Source: Pleurodeles waltl (lineage: Eukaryota; Chordata; Amphibia; Caudata; Salamandridae). From it: 64,000 nucleotides of DNA. Shown piece by piece: positions 33,600 through 43,455 of the stretch (its first letter is position 1; every line of letters begins with the position of its first letter). A program made the position numbers and the translations under genes. The notes below the pieces were generated by a model. That model saw only the letters and a list, made by a program, of their open reading frames with translations, did no database searches and was not told where the DNA came from. The DNA lies in assembly GCF_031143425.1 (NCBI RefSeq), contig NC_090439.1:642073465-642137464 (forward strand), written 5' to 3'.

Positions 33600-34690
33600 G
33601 CTTGGCCAAAGTCCCTTAATATAAAACTTGCAACATGTTCTCTGGTCTTCAGTAAAACTTTGCAAACACTCCTGCATTTGCCCAATCAGCTGCTCTCTTC
33701 CACTTTCCTCCTGATGAAAACACCTTATGAACCAGAGCCCCTAGAACTGACTAAACCTTGAATCTAGTTAAATCCACTGCAGATTCCTACATTAATGGTC
33801 TCATTTACCTATGTATTGTCGCTGATAACACTGCTCTAAAAGCTCTTACCAAACAAATCAACAACTGAGACTCTCGATGTGGCTTTCACTTCAGCATTCA
33901 TTTCTGATACTCATGAACACATCTTCCAGAACACAACTTTTGAAAGTCTATAAAAATTGGATAAATTATTGTCTAGCTCCTCATTTTAATTCTCCTGTAT
34001 GCAACACGACATATGGATTACAATACCTAATGCCTACCATCAAAGTGTGGATATTTGAAAGCCTTCTGAAATAAATCAAACTTAGCACAGAAACAAACTG
34101 CCAACTCAACTATCTTATGCTTAAACAATGTATTAACTGGCCACTTCTCAAATAATTTAAATATTATGCCAATCCCAAATCAAACTATACCTTCCTTTTA
34201 GCAGCCTCCACAGTCTCATTCTTTCCATGCATCTACACATCAAAGATGTCCTACCAATTGACTCTGTCACAGAACTACCTGCAGCTATTGCTCTTTTATA
34301 TCAGTTCACTTTTGTATAACATAAACATTTTTCAGATAATTGTGTCAAAATTCACTGGCCTTAAATGTCAGATTTCCAGGATCCTTACTTCTTTCTATAC
34401 ACTAATGTATCCTAACATTTCATGCTCCCTGGTATTTCATCCTTGATCCTAATGCCCATGATTCTTAAGTATAGGCCTCCTCTGAAAGGCTTTCATACTG
34501 CCTGTATCTCCTCATATCTTCCTATGAGGAAGTGTGGCGAACAGATAGATGATTTTGCTGTCCCATCCCTATTAAAGGCTCTGTGGTCTGGTCTCCAATT
34601 GCAATAATTCTGTATTTGAGCCATTAATCAGAACGCAAAAAGATCTAACTCTATTGGAACCCGCTTGGCCTGAATTTTCCTGACATACTC
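33600..34690 (-). pseudogene. DIRS RNase H tail and tyrosine recombinase, decayed
   Basis: At about 34660-34560 the minus strand reads PIELDLFAF then QNYCNWRPDHRAFNRD, matching the DLFAS / Tyr-x-x-Trp-x-Pro-Asp block. Near 33700-33620 it reads RAADWANAGVFAKFY and RPENMLQVLY, matching the recombinase end where Trp and a Phe-Tyr pair with the nucleophilic Tyr occur. The catalytic Arg and His-x-x-Arg in between could not be located. Confidence 0.5.
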
Positions 34691-35170
34691 CTATTTATAA
34701 TCCTAACCTCCAGTTGCTGTAATCTGTCAAGTATCTCATATTACAAGCAATTGCCCTATTTTCTAGACCAGGTAGTTATTCTGTTCTGAGATCTATCTAG
34801 TGTTGCAAACTATAACACCATATCACCTCCTTTAATCTCGAGAGATTCTGTAATCTAGTTCCCTCTGTCAGTTTATATACTGTTCAGATGACATATTGCC
34901 CATTTGTAAAAGAATTGCACACCCCTCTACATGTTCTAGGAAATGTCACAAAGCAAATCATATTTAATTCCCAAACCATGTATATACCAAGTCCTCTCCT
35001 CTACTGTCAGTTTATACCTATCATTTTCTGTCTCATACGGGCCCCCATCTATAACAACTAAATCTGATTCAAAAGCACAATTCTGATTTGTGCAAAAAAT
35101 TGCTTACCATTCCAAATATCCAAATTCCCTAAATTCCATATCAACTCCTCTCTTGACATTTCTGTCATTC

Positions 35171-35860
35171 TCAATTTGGGAATGCCACTGGATCAGCAAA
35201 AACAGAAGAGCAGTAGCTCTCGCCAGAGTTCTCAGTCATATCCTTTCTCACCATTGAAATATTTTCAGATCTTATTAAATTCAACTTCAAAAATGTTTTA
35301 CACAGACCTGATGAAAAACCTAAAAGCTCAAAATCTCTGCTTAGAACCAAACCTAACATCTCCAAATTCATTATAAAATTCAAGTTTCTTTCTTTGCCAA
35401 CTGTAAATTTTCCTTAATTTCTTGTTGTCGCTTGACATTATTAAATTGTCACCCAAGTAAATTATTATCATGATTCCTCTTTTTTTCAAATAATCCACCA
35501 TGGGATGAAGGATCTTTTTTAAACATAACAGTGCTAAAGAAAGGCCGAAAATCAAACTTACAAAAAGGTACAGCTTCATCTTCCATCCGAAATCTGGAAA
35601 CACTTCCCTGACAATTCTGAGCTATCAGGAGAGTTAAATTAAATTTAAGTTTACCACCAATCTCTCTCTTGTAAAATCCCTCTCAGAAGATAACGCCCCT
35701 CCATCTTGAAATGTCTGTAGACTGCAAATCTGTTCAAGCTTTTTAAATTCATAACAAGGCTTCATCCTTTGTCTTTCTCTTGTACAAAAATTATTGTACT
35801 TAATTAAGCCTTGGTCCAGATTTACTTATACTTTTTCCCGCGTTTGCATCACAAAACTGT
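35171..35860 (-). pseudogene. DIRS reverse transcriptase, inactive
   Basis: In order on the minus strand: FKKLEQICSLQTFQDGG (about 35770), the fingers; the frame 35603-35328 with KMKLYLFVSLIFGLSLALL (palm, where the family has LPFGLSSAP); KKILHPMVDYLKKRG; and the active-site box YLGDNLI, where the first catalytic Asp is Gly. The frame 35383-35171 gives the next LELLGFSSG block. This is clear DIRS-type sequence, but it is inactivated and frame-shifted. Confidence 0.7.
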
Positions 35861-36770
35861 CACAAACTAGAGCAAAGTATTGTTTTGATATTTACTTTCC
35901 ATCACAAAACATTTTTTCCTCTGGAAAGTACTCCGAAAGCATTGAAAAGTAGCGATATGCACTTCTATTTGTCAAGTGGTTTTAATATGGATTGGTCGCA
36001 CATTGGCATTCCCATGCAACAAAAATATAGCATCTGCTAAAAAAAAAGGTAGACAGGGATTTGTGTCAGACAATTACTCCTCCTCAAGGCAGGCGTAACA
36101 TGTGAGAAAAGTTTTTTTTCTCAAAACATTCCTAAATTTGCATGTGTAATGTAAAACACAACTACATAAGTTAGAAAACATTTTAACTATCGTAAAGTAT
36201 GGGTTAATTCACTTATAATTAACCAAGAACAAGCTCTGTCATTAGAATGGCTATGGGTAATTCTTTTTTTTTTGCTTCTTTAAGTGTTTTCCAATACAAA
36301 AGACAATGTTCATGCCCTTGCTCTGTCCCTTGCATGTGCCATGTGTGCTCCACTGATATCCACATAGCTCTTCACAATACAGTATAATAGTCTTATCATA
36401 CAGAGGTAGCAAAAAGTGAATGGGCACACAATGTATTCAGCCAGTTTGTTAACAGTCATGTTCACAATAATCATGCAATTGGCCACACACAGTTTGAGCC
36501 CAACTCTTGTGCCCCCTCCTGTCATCTCAGCAAATGCCAGAAAAACCTCATCCGACATTTGCAGGATGTCCACTACTTTATCATCCTTTCTAGTCATTCA
36601 GATTAATGCCACTCACACTAAGGCCTACTCAATTGTGTCCAATTACTTAACTTGACACTAGAGTGTCGGCTACCCATCCAACCTATAGCTATGAGCTGTT
36701 TGGCTATTAACAAGGCCAAGTATACACATTTGCATTGCATTTTCTTCTGTTTCACTTTGTCATTGATTGT
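35861..36770. other. no gene seen
   Basis: AT-rich unassigned DNA. Open stretches near 36310-36655 on both strands overlap each other and show no domain. Confidence 0.3.
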
Positions 36771-37602
36771 CAATCAATCAATCAATCAATCAATATATTT
36801 ATAGAGCGCACTACATACCCGTTAGGGTTTCAAGGCGCTGAGGGGAGTTGGGGGGGGTTAGCTGCTACTGGTCGAAGAACCAGGTCTTGAGGAGTTTTCT
36901 GAAGGTGAGTAGGTCCTGGGTCTGTCGTAGGTTGGTTGGGAGAGTGTTCCATGTCTTGGGGGTGAGGTAGGAGAAGGATCTGCTGCCAGATGTCTTTCGG
37001 TGGATGCGGGGGATGGTGGCGAGGGCGAGGTCTGCGGAGCGGAGCTGTCGGGTGGGGTGTAGAAGCTGAGTCTGTTGTTGAGGTAAGCAGGTCTGGTGTT
37101 GTGGAGTGCTTTGTGTGCGTGGGTGAGGAGCTTGAATATGATTCTCTTGTCAACGGGGAGCCAGTGGAGGTCTCTCAGGTGGGGTGTGATGTGGCTGCGC
37201 GGGGTACGTTGAGGATCAGTCGGGCGGAGGCGTTTTGGATGCGTTGAAGGCGCCGCAGGTGTTTTGTCTGGATGCCTGTGTAGAGTGCGTTGCCGTAGTC
37301 TAGCCTGCTGCTGACGAGGGCCTGTGTCACTGTTTTTCTTGTGTCTGTCGGGATCCACTTGTAGATCCTGCGGAGCATGCGGAGAGTGTTATAGCAGGAG
37401 GAGGAGACTGCGTTGACCTGTTTTGACATGGAGAGGGAGGAGTCGAGGATGAAGCCCAGATTGCGTGCGTGGTCGGTCGGGGTTGGTGGGGTTCCTAGAG
37501 GTGTTGGCCACCAGGAGTCGTCCCAGGCGGAGGGGTTGGGTCCGAGGATGAGGACCTCCGTTTTGTCTGAGTTCAGTTTCAGGCGGCTGTTTCTCAGTGT
37601 TC
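36771..37602 (-). mobile_element. L2/CR1-like LINE 3' end with tetranucleotide tail
   Basis: On the minus strand two overlapping frames (37429-37175 and 37358-36858) carry the C-terminal reverse transcriptase signature: SSRLDYGNALYTGIQTKHLR, QRIQNASARLI, then HLRDLHWLPVDKRIIFKLLT and YLNNRLSFYTPP. A GC-rich short 3' UTR ends with GTAGTGCGCTCTATAAATA and a (TTGA)n tail (36771-36795 in + coordinates). One frameshift lies near 37200. The 5' part is absent, as usual for LINE copies. The low divergence of the coding block suggests a fairly recent insertion. Confidence 0.85.
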
Positions 37603-37679
37603 AGCAGAGGAAAGTACCTAGATCTCTGTTGACCCTCATATTTTTGTGCAAACCCTAGTCCAGATGGTCATGACTCCGA

Positions 37680-38655
37680 AGCAATTCCATGCTATGTGCA
37701 AGAATGAAGTAAAAAGAACAGTTGATGGACAGAATGCTGAACAATGCAAACATTCACCCTCAAAAGATCTGTGTTTAATCCATAGTTTTTTTGCCCACCA
37801 GTTTGGACCCAGCCATTTGCAAATCAGTCTTGACCCTGCTCCCCATGGGAACAGTCTAGCTCGAGCTACCAGGCCATGTCCTCCCTGAATCGGAAAAGAA
37901 GCATCCTGGGGCTGGTTTCAGGGTATCACTCTTCATCAGCCAGGCTAGCTTGAATCCAGTGGCGAAGTTAGCACTGGATCCACGTCTGGGCATACTGTTC
38001 CCACTTAAGGCGACAAAGGCAAAAAGAACAGATGATGGACGAAATACTGAACAATGTAACTATTCACCCCCCACAAAGATCTGGGTTTAATCCATCTTTT
38101 TTTTTGCCAACCACTCCACCCCAGTTTGGACCCATCCATGTGCAAATCAGTCTTGACCCTGCTCCCAATTGGAATAGTCCAGCTCAAACTACCGGGACAT
38201 GTACTCCCTGACTGGAAAAGAAGCATCCTGGGACCAGTTTCAGGGTATCACCCTTCATCAGCCAGGCTAGTTTAAATCCAGTGGTGCAGTGAGCACAGGA
38301 CCCACATCTGGGCATACCCTTCCCACTCTGGGTGACAAAGGCAAAAAGAAGAGTTGATGGACAGAATGCTCAACATGCAAAAATTCACCCTAGTCACAAA
38401 GACCTGGGTTTAATCCATCTTTTTGTTTTGCCCACCATGCCACCCCAGTTTGGACCCAGCCATATGCAAATCAATCTTAACCCTTCTCCCCATGAGAACA
38501 GTCCAGCTCTAACTGCCAGGCCAGGTCCTCCCAGGATCAGAAACAAGCATCCTAGGACCAGTTTCAGGGTATCACCATTCATCAGCCAGGCTAGCATGAA
38601 TCCAGTTGAGCAGTGAGCAGGGGACTCATGTCTGGGCATACCCTTCCCACTTAGG
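37680..38655. repeat. tandem repeat, about three units of 310-322 bp
   Basis: The segment AAAAAGAACAG.TGATGGAC recurs at 37711, 38021 and 38343, and each unit runs through CCACCCCAGTTTGGACCC, ATCAGTCTTGACCCT and CATCAGCCAGGCTAG. An inverted partial copy follows at about 38660-38790 (GGATTAAACCTAGATCTG and the CATCATCTG end). The units are non-coding and moderately diverged. I cannot name the family. Confidence 0.75.
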
Positions 38656-38790
38656 GGTTTTCCCTGGACTGCAAAACAAGCATCCTGGAACCAATTTCAT
38701 GCCAGTCTTAATGGATTAAACCTAGATCTGTGACTGGGAGTGAATGTTTGATTTGTTTTGCATCCATCCATCATCTGTTTTTTTTGCATG

Positions 38791-39374
38791 TGCAAGAATG
38801 AGGCTCCATGCTCCACACACCATGGGCAAGGAGAGCATTAGCATATCCCTAAGCCAATCAATAAGTGGTACCTAATATAACGGTAAAGGATGAGGCGCAA
38901 ATGCCATCAAAGTAAATTGATTCTAGATGTCAAGCAAAAAAATACCACAATGCTTTTAGTAATCTGTGTTTCTTCTACTGCTCTTAAAAGTTCAGTTTGT
39001 GATTCCTGAGCTAACTTAACACCATGCTGCTGTTCGAATGTGTAATCCCTAAAATTACTCATGGCCACATAGTCTATGAAGGCAGATACAGAGAGTGGAC
39101 CCAGGAGGAAATAGAGAAACATCTCAGTAAAAAAATGGTCAGATATTTCAGCAGGTCCTGTGAAACAAGTTGTTATCAGATTTCTGTGAAACTTTGTTGC
39201 AACTTAATAACAATTATTTTGAACAGAATAGTCAGCTTAGATTAAATACTTTGAATATATTTCAGCAGACTTAATATGTTGCAAAGAAAAGTGACATATA
39301 ACAAATGTGAATTCCATACTAATCACACACATTCAGTTTTAAATGATTAATATGAGAAAACTATATTGGGGAAA
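38791..39374. other. no gene seen
   Basis: Unassigned AT-rich DNA between the tandem repeat and a truncated LTR. Confidence 0.3.
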
Positions 39375-40100
39375 TGTTAGAAACTGGGTCTCTAGTTGGC
39401 AGTGGTATGCACCCTGGCCGAGCAGGGACCACAACTCTAGTCAGGGTAAGTCAGATACACTCTCTAAATAACCTGTGCTCACCGTCTAGTAGCTTGACAC
39501 AGAGCAGTCAGGCTTAACTTAAAAGGCAATGTGTAAAGTATTTGTGCAACACTTGATTATAGTAACACAGTGAAAGACACGACAAAAAAGACCCCACACC
39601 AGTTTAGAACAACAGATATTGTTTATCTGAATAAAACAAGACACAAATTACAAAAATCCAGTGAGTACTTCTCAAGTTAGGAGTATGGATTTCAATACAT
39701 GCAGTAAATACAGAGTGCTTGATGATGGGAGTGTTTCAAACATCATCCACGTATAAAGTAGTTACTATTCCCCAGGATCATGTTCCAATGGTAGATCCCT
39801 GCAAGGAAACATTAGCCTTTGTGGGTGTGAATGGTTGGAGGGCCGGGACCACCCCCTAGGTGTTAATGTGAAAATATCCTTAGACTGGGCCCCTTGGGAC
39901 TAGCGCACCTAATCAATCTCAGCCACTTATGAGCGAGAGTGCAGCACAACCACCAGGAACGTGCTGGCCCTTACTTTACAATTCCATCCTCTGCGCAAAG
40001 TGAACTTGAGTTGCCACCAGGTGGCAGTATTGCTGTGGGGCTTCGGAGTGGTGCTCTTCTCCTGCAACTGCACTTGATATGTGCTGTGCAAGAAATTAAA
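39375..40100 (-). repeat. truncated LTR related to the 41159-49313 family
   Basis: It begins TGTTAGAAACTGGG and shares ordered blocks with the start of the LTR at 41159: TCTAGTCAGGGTAAGTCA, CTGTGCTCACC, CAGTCAGGCTTAACTTA and GGCAATGTGTAAAGTATTTG. Similarity then fades and the far end is missing. By comparison with the complete element, the LTR reads on the minus strand. Confidence 0.65.
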
Positions 40101-40429
40101 GTGAATTAATTTGAACCTGCAATTTCCTGTACCTTCCTGACTAGTTCACTGTCAGCAGCCCATTCTTTGTCTGTGAGCGGCTCATCCATAACAGCATCTC
40201 ATGCGTGTCTAGCCTTACATATGGTTTTAGGTCCATCAAAGCTTCATAGCTTTGTATATCAGTGTGATTAGATGGTGGCTCTTCACATAGCAAAGGATCC
40301 CATCCTATTTGTTCAGTGTGCGTCGGGTATGGGGGTGCTAGCGCGCCTGGTCCTTAGTAAGTAAACTTACAAGGGGACGCGTATAGGTCGATGAACTTTT
40401 TGATTTGCATGGAGTATCCTAGCAAGGCT

Positions 40430-40830
40430 AATGGCAGTCACACTAATGATTATTAGAACATTGGAAGTTGGCAGCTCCATTGAAAACAATGGAGTGCTGC
40501 GGGCTTTTACTGGCCGGTAAAAGTCCGCAGCGCCAACATTCCAATGGGCTTTGTTCACAGCAGCAGCTGTGAACAAAGCCTCACGGAGCCCGAGGGGATT
40601 CTAATCCCCTCGGGCTCCGTGAGCAATTTGTTTTTTTTTAAGAGAACATTCTGCCCTGAGTGGCAGAATGTTCTAATAGCCTTAGAACCCGCCGTAGCGG
40701 GCTCTACCGGCTATTAAAGGCCCTTTCCCTTGTTAAATGCCCTCGCCTTCGGCTCGGGCATTTAACTCGGGAGCGGGCCTTTAATAGCCGGTAGAGCCCG
40801 CTACGGCGGGTTCTAAGGCTATAATACGCA
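40430..40830. repeat. foldback element with several perfect hairpins
   Basis: Perfect stems lie side by side: 14 bp at 40547-40580, 20 bp with a 2-nt loop at 40581-40622, 13 bp at 40643-40674, and 47 bp at 40676-40722 with 40776-40822, which encloses an inner 11-bp stem (40732-40742 with 40756-40766). Two more hairpins precede them (CTCCATTG...CAATGGAG and CTGCGGGCTTTTA...TAAAAGTCCGCAG, about 40474-40531). The DNA is non-coding and GC-rich in an AT-rich setting. It resembles a foldback or palindromic MITE; no target duplication was found. Confidence 0.8.
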
Positions 40831-41153
40831 ATTCAATAAACATTAGTCATCATCAAAAATGAATCAGAACATAACAACCCATGACCCTCCAGTCATGAAT
40901 AACCACAACTCACTAAACATTTTAGTAATTTTATTCCCTATTAGTTACAATACTAATCATGAAAATTAGTTCAAAATTTATTTGAGTCAACAAATCCATT
41001 TTAATTCATTAGAAGGCGCCAAAAACATAGCCTGATCAAAACTTGCATCAGAGTACATTCTAAAGCAGTAGCATAAGTCAGTAATCGACTCAGGAATGAA
41101 TAAGTCAACATAAGTAGCAGAGTTCAGCTAATCAGTTTGTCGATAATTTGTCT
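40831..41153. other. AT-rich repeat-like DNA left of the young LTR element
   Basis: No gene. Together with 49319-50360 it forms the pre-insertion site of the LTR element. Both flanks are similar in texture and may be one older repeat, but I cannot prove homology to a known family. Confidence 0.3.
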
Positions 41154-41784
41154 CTGTGTGTTAGAAATGGGGTTTTTGGTTGGCAGTTAGGTTGCCCTCT
41201 GTCCAAGCAAGAACCCTCACTCTAGTCAGGGTAAGTCACACACAATCCAAAATCAGCCTGTGCTCACCCTCCGGTAGCTTGGCACGAGCAGTCAGGCTTA
41301 ACTTAGAAGGCAATGTGTAAAGCATTTGTGCAATAAATCATACAACACCATAGCATAACACCACAAAAATACACCACACAGTGTTTAGAAAAATATAGAA
41401 TATTTATCTGGATAATTGTAGGTCAAAACGATCAAAGTTGCAATACGAATTTGTAAGGATATCACTGAGAAGTGATATTAAGTGTCTTTAAGTCTTTAAA
41501 AAGCAATAAAAGTGTCTTTCAAGCACAGAGTACCTGGTTTCTGGTGGGAAATCTCCTCAGAGGGCCACAGGAGAAGAGATGCGTGGAAAAAGGGGTGTGT
41601 GCGTCGATTTCTTCTCAGCACACACAGACTTGCGTCGTTCTTTTCCACGCTGGGAAGTCGGGCGTCGTTTTCCGGCGCGCAGACAGTCTCTTTTTGTGGA
41701 TCGCGGGGATTACCAGATGTCCCGGGTCTGTGCGTGGATTCTCCTGCTTATTTTCCGGCTGCGCGTCGTTCTGCGGGGCTGCGC

Positions 41785-42065
41785 GTCGAAGTTTCGATCT
41801 CACGGTAGGCGTCGCGTCGATTTCTCCTTGGAAGTCGGGCGGCGTTGTCCTTGCGAGGCCGTGCGTCTAAATTTTGGTCTCACGGCAGGCGTCGCGTCGA
41901 TTTCTCCTTGGAAGTCGGGCGGCGTTGTCCTTGCGAGGCCGTGCGTCAAAGTTTCGCACTCACGGTAGGCGTCGCGTCGATTTCTCCTGGAAAGTCGGCC
42001 GGCTTTGTCCTTGCGAGGTTGTGCGTCGAAGTCTCGATCGTCCCGAGGGCGTCGCGTCGATCAGC
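41785..42065. repeat. CpG-rich tandem repeat inside the LTR
   Basis: A unit of about 60-66 bp with GCGTCGCGTCGATTTCTCC and GGCGTTGTCCTTGCGAGG recurs about four times (starting near 41808, 41886, 41966 and 42047, the last degenerate). It lies within a roughly 570-bp CpG-dense zone (41570-42140), while the surroundings are AT-rich. It is downstream of the TATA box in the sense orientation, so it would form part of the transcript leader. The other LTR has the same block at 47681-47961. Confidence 0.75.
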
Positions 42066-42390
42066 GTCGGTGTGCGGCGTTTTTCTCGCCGCGAAACAAG
42101 CTGTGCGTCGAAATTTTCGGCGCACGGAGCGTCCAAGTGAAAGGAAGAAGTCTTTTTGGTCCTGAGACTTCAAGGAACAGGAGGCAAGCTCTATCCAAGC
42201 CCTTGGAGAGCACTTTTACAGCCAGACAAGAGTTCAGCAAGGCAGCAGGGCAACAGCAAGACAGCAGTCCTTTGTAGAAAGCAGACAGGTGAGTCCTTTG
42301 AGCAGCCAGGCAGTTCTTCTTGGCAGGATGTAGTTTCTGGTTCAGGTTTCTTCTCCAGCAAGTGTCTGATGAGGTAGGGCAGAGGCCCTG

Positions 42391-42397
42391 TTTTATA
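42391..42397 (-). promoter_or_regulatory. TATA box of the LTR
   Basis: On the minus strand TATAAAA lies in the context AGTATAAAACAGGGCC, about 1020 bp into the LTR. Transcription would start about 25-30 bp further on, near 42360-42365. An identical box is at 48287-48293 in the other LTR. Confidence 0.55.
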
Positions 42398-43417
42398 CTA
42401 AGTTGTGCCTTTGAAGTGGGGGTGACTTCAAAGAGTCTCTAAGAAATGCACCAGGCCCCCTTTCAGCTCAATCCTGTCTGCCAGAGTCCCAGTAGGGGGT
42501 GTGGCAGTCCTTTGTGTGAGGGCAGGCCCTCCACCCTCCCAGCCCAGGAAGACCCATTCAAAATGCAGATGTATGCAAGTGAGGCTGAGTACCCTGTGTT
42601 TGGGGTGTGTCTGAGTGAATGCACAAGGAGCTGTCAACTAAACCTAGCCAGACGTGGATTGAAGGGCACAACAAGATTTTAGTGCAAAGAAATGCTCACT
42701 TTCTAAAAGTGGCATTTCTAGAATAGTAATATTAAATCCGACTTCACCAGTCTGCAGGATTTTGTATTACCATTCTGGCCATACTAAATATGACCTTCCT
42801 GCTCCTTTCAGATCAGCAGCTGCCACTTCAACAGTGTATGAGGGCAGCCCCAATGTTAGCCTATGAAGGGAGCAGGCCTCACAGTAGTGTAAAAACGAAT
42901 TTAGGAGTTTTACACTACCAGGACATATAACTACACAGGTACATGTCCTGCCTTTTACCTACACAGCACCCTGCTCTAGGGGATACCTAGGGCACACATT
43001 AGGGATGACTTATATGTAGAAAAAGGGGAGTTCTAGGCTTGGCAAGTACTTTTAAATGCCAAGTCGAAGTGGCAGTGAAACTGCACACACAGGCCTTGCA
43101 ATGGCAGGCCTGAGACAAGGTTAAGGGGCTACTGAGGTGGGTGGCACAACCAGTGCTGCAGGCCCACTAGTAGCATTTAATCTACATGCCCTAGGCACAT
43201 GTAGTGCACTCTAATAGGGACTTACAGGTAAATTAAATAGTCAATCATGGATAAACCAATCAATAGTACAATTTACACAGAGAGCATATGCACTTTAGCA
43301 CTGGTTAGCAGTGGTAAAGTGCTCAGAGGTCAAAAGCCAACAACAACAGGTCAGAAAAAATAGGAGGAAGGAGGCAAAAAGTTTGGGGATGTCCCTGTCA
43401 AAAAGCCAGGTCCAACA

Positions 43418-43432
43418 TGACCCCCTACCAGC
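43418..43432 (-). promoter_or_regulatory. polypurine tract before the 3' LTR
   Basis: On the minus strand GGTAGGGGGTCA directly abuts the LTR start TGTTGG. A G-rich run at this place is the usual primer for plus-strand DNA synthesis in LTR elements, and it confirms the minus-strand orientation. Confidence 0.6.
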
Positions 43433-43455
43433 CTAAAGCCAGGGGAGAACAATCA

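Larger units (their letters stand above)
33591..35860 (-). mobile_element. second decayed DIRS-type retrotransposon
   Basis: Read on the minus strand, reverse transcriptase (35850-35171) is followed by an RNase H end with the PIELDLFAF motif (about 34650) and a recombinase C-terminus near 33610-33760 (SSGGKWKRAADWANAGVFAK followed by FY). The order and motifs are DIRS-like. Stops and frameshifts are frequent, no terminal repeats were found, and the boundaries are approximate. Confidence 0.65.
41159..43417 (-). repeat. 3' LTR of the young element (minus-strand sense)
   Basis: In + coordinates it runs from TGTTAGAAATGG to AGGTCCAACA. In the sense orientation it starts TGTTGG and ends CTAACA, so TGTTGG/CTAACA are the short inverted ends. 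It contains a TATA box and a CpG-rich tandem block (separate entries). Open frames in the GC-rich part are spurious. Confidence 0.92.

Noticed and set aside
41472..42377. Cluster of overlapping Arg/Ser-rich frames on the + strand of the LTR (also at 47368-48273)
   Set aside because: These come from the CpG-rich LTR tandem repeats. The element reads on the other strand, and the frames overlap one another.
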